Origin: Marinifilum sp. N1E240
GTDB lineage: Bacteria > Bacteroidota > Bacteroidia > Bacteroidales > Marinifilaceae
Direction of reading: 5' to 3'
NCBI RefSeq assembly: GCF_009295825.1
Contig: NZ_WHKF01000001.1
Coordinates: 771,088-835,087, forward strand
DNA: 64,000 bases
Of this stretch, positions 62,815 through 64,000 are shown piece after piece. Numbering within the stretch: position 1 is the stretch's first letter; every line of letters begins with the position of its first letter. A program made the position numbers and the translations under genes. The notes under the pieces were generated by a model. The model saw only the letters and a list, made by a program, of their open reading frames with translations. It searched no databases and was not told where the DNA came from.

Positions 62815-62837
62815 AGACACAGCAAAAAGCTGTGTCT
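62815..62837. terminator. Hairpin between surA and moxR, possible attenuator
   Basis: AGACACAGC and GCTGTGTCT form a perfect 9-bp stem with a loop of five A/T. On the minus strand it follows the surA stop by about 20 bases and is followed by AATTATTT, a weak T-run. It may only partly stop transcription into moxR. Confidence 0.5.
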
Positions 62838-62858
62838 GAATTGTAAACTTTCAACCGT

Positions 62859-64000
62859 TTATTTTTGCCAACCTTTAAATCTAAAATTAGCATTTTTATA
62901 GTCGTCGTCGATATGAACGTAAGTATTAGCTTGTTTTTCTTTTATCCACTTATTAAGCACTGATTGCTGTTTTTTCTGAGTTAGCATACCTTCAAATTGG
63001 CTCCAGTCATCAGAAATGTTAGCTGCGTGTGATTTGGTTTCTGATTTAATCTTAATGATTTTATAGGCATCTTTACCACCCGAAACATCTAAGAAAGGGG
63101 CTGAAATTTCGTTAATTTTTAACTTATTTACCTGTTGGCTTATTGCAGGAGGTAAGTTGTCTTTTTCAAATTTTGAAGCTGCGGTGTAGGGATTTACTAA
63201 CAATCCACCGTTGTTCCTGGTATCTTTATCATCAGAGAAGTAAAAAGCTGCTTCATCGAATTCCATTTTTTCTTTGCGAATCAAATCTGCTATACTATCC
63301 AATTGTGCAGTTGCATGTTCTCTTTTTTCTTCATCAATTTTTGGCTTTAACAGGATATGGCGAACATTGATACGTTCTCCTTTTCTATCAATTAACTGAA
63401 TGATATGGAAACCGTATTCAGTTTCAACAATTTTAGAAACCTTATCCGTTTTAAGATTAAATGCCACATTGGCAAACTCAGGAACTAAGTTTGCTCTTGG
63501 AGTATATCCTAACTCTCCACCTCGTTGCGCGGTACCCTTATCTTCTGAATAAAGTACAGCCAATGTAGAAAAATTATCACCATTAAGCACTCTGTCACGA
63601 TATCCTCTTAATTTTTCGCGTATTCTATCTTTTTCGTCATCAGAAATTTTAGGATATTTTACAATTTGCTGAACTTCTAATTCACCTGGAATAATTGGTA
63701 AACTGTCTTTGTTTAACTTGCTGTAAAAGTTACGTACTTCGGCAGGAGTAATGTGAATATCTTTCGTGATTTCAGCCTGCATTTTATCTTTGATCTTTTC
63801 GTTTCGTGTATCGTCACGAAGATCATTTTTCATTTCAAGAATCGTTTTGTTGAAATACTGCTCCAATTTTTCTTTGGTACCAATTCTTTGAATGTACATT
63901 TCCATTTTACGATCCAAATCATTTTCAACTTCCTGATCGGTAACTTCAATACTATCAATTTGAGCTTGCGCAATCATCAACTTTTGAATCAACAAATCTT
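62859..64000 (-). CDS. surA: SurA-like periplasmic peptidyl-prolyl isomerase, 5' part missing
   Basis: A periplasmic chaperone and peptidyl-prolyl isomerase for outer-membrane proteins; only the last 380 or so residues are in the window because the frame stays open to the edge at 64000 (DLLIQKLMIAQAQ is interior, so the signal peptide and true start lie outside). Visible are the end of the N-terminal SurA chaperone region, a first parvulin-type domain (LEVQQIVKYPKI, FSTLAVLYSEDKGTAQRGGELG, YGFHIIQL) and a second, more divergent one (VRHILLKP, FSDDKDTRNNGGLLV). The moxR gene follows after a hairpin. Confidence 0.9.
   Translation of the reverse strand, partial: DLLIQKLMIAQAQIDSIEVTDQEVENDLDRKMEMYIQRIGTKEKLEQYFNKTILEMKNDLRDDTRNEKIKDKMQAEITKDIHITPAEVRNFYSKLNKDSLPIIPGELEVQQIVKYPKISDDEKDRIREKLRGYRDRVLNGDNFSTLAVLYSEDKGTAQRGGELGYTPRANLVPEFANVAFNLKTDKVSKIVETEYGFHIIQLIDRKGERINVRHILLKPKIDEEKREHATAQLDSIADLIRKEKMEFDEAAFYFSDDKDTRNNGGLLVNPYTAASKFEKDNLPPAISQQVNKLKINEISAPFLDVSGGKDAYKIIKIKSETKSHAANISDDWSQFEGMLTQKKQQSVLNKWIKEKQANTYVHIDDDYKNANFRFKGWQK

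Noticed and set aside
1-64000. CRISPR arrays, prophage, insertion sequences, tRNA and rRNA genes
   Set aside because: I looked for regular direct repeats, transposase or integrase motifs and tRNA-like cloverleaves and saw none in the gaps.

Overview
The window is AT-rich DNA (roughly 35% GC by eye) from a Bacteroidota chromosome. The evidence is TAnnTTTG-type -7 promoter elements, an OstA/SurA/TamB envelope set, PduO-type adenosyltransferase, CheR/CheB beside giant hybrid kinases, large MacB/FtsX-type permeases next to a sigma-54 activator, and an rseC-rnfBCDGEA operon. The Rnf complex, NhaD and paired ClC proteins suggest a salt-adapted, possibly marine, anaerobic or facultative member of the Bacteroidales/Marinilabiliales; that placement is inference. 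I saw no rRNA, tRNA, IS element, phage gene or CRISPR array. Genes are densely packed, and many ends carry clear intrinsic terminators.

Layout. 1-5.1 kb: two 591-residue ClC proteins flanking a formimidoylglutamase. 5.1-6.9 kb: a secreted Phe-rich protein and two tandem four-helix membrane paralogues. 7.3-13.1 kb: glyA, a TauE/SafE carrier, a TonB-ExbD-ExbB operon and nhaD. 13.2-18.8 kb: tamB, diverging from tsaD. 18.9-26.8 kb: a small membrane protein, a CYTH protein, then a four-gene signalling operon (giant hybrid kinase, receiver-kinase-receiver protein, CheR, CheB) with no chemoreceptor, CheA or CheW nearby. 27.1-29.4 kb: a lipoprotein/PepSY-TM pair and a TPR protein that looks like a dead peptidase. 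29.5-37.9 kb: two FtsX/MacB-type permeases and their ATPase, divergent from a sigma-54 activator and its sensor kinase. 38.0-45.6 kb: a TetR regulator and a tripartite RND efflux operon that continues into an unknown 93-residue protein and a membrane-bound class III nucleotide cyclase. 45.6-48.5 kb: another hybrid kinase. 48.7-54.3 kb: rseC-rnfBCDGEA. 54.3-54.8 kb: a 554-base gap that may encode a small RNA. 54.8-64 kb: an outer-membrane protein, recG, a degenerate methyltransferase-like protein, cobalamin adenosyltransferase, a DUF2795 protein, and surA-moxR-ostA, with surA cut by the window edge.

How the parts fit. Rnf (ferredoxin:NAD+ oxidoreductase, ion pump) and NhaD (Na+/H+ antiporter) could form a sodium cycle. 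ExbB/ExbD/TonB, TamB, SurA, OstA and the porin-like protein serve the outer membrane. Signalling is heavily represented: three hybrid kinases, one NtrC-type two-component pair, TetR, CheR/CheB and a nucleotide cyclase. The best candidates for something undescribed are the efflux operon tied to a small protein and a cyclase, the receptor-less CheR/CheB-hybrid kinase operon, and the unexplained promoter-hairpin-terminator region at 54.4-54.8 kb.
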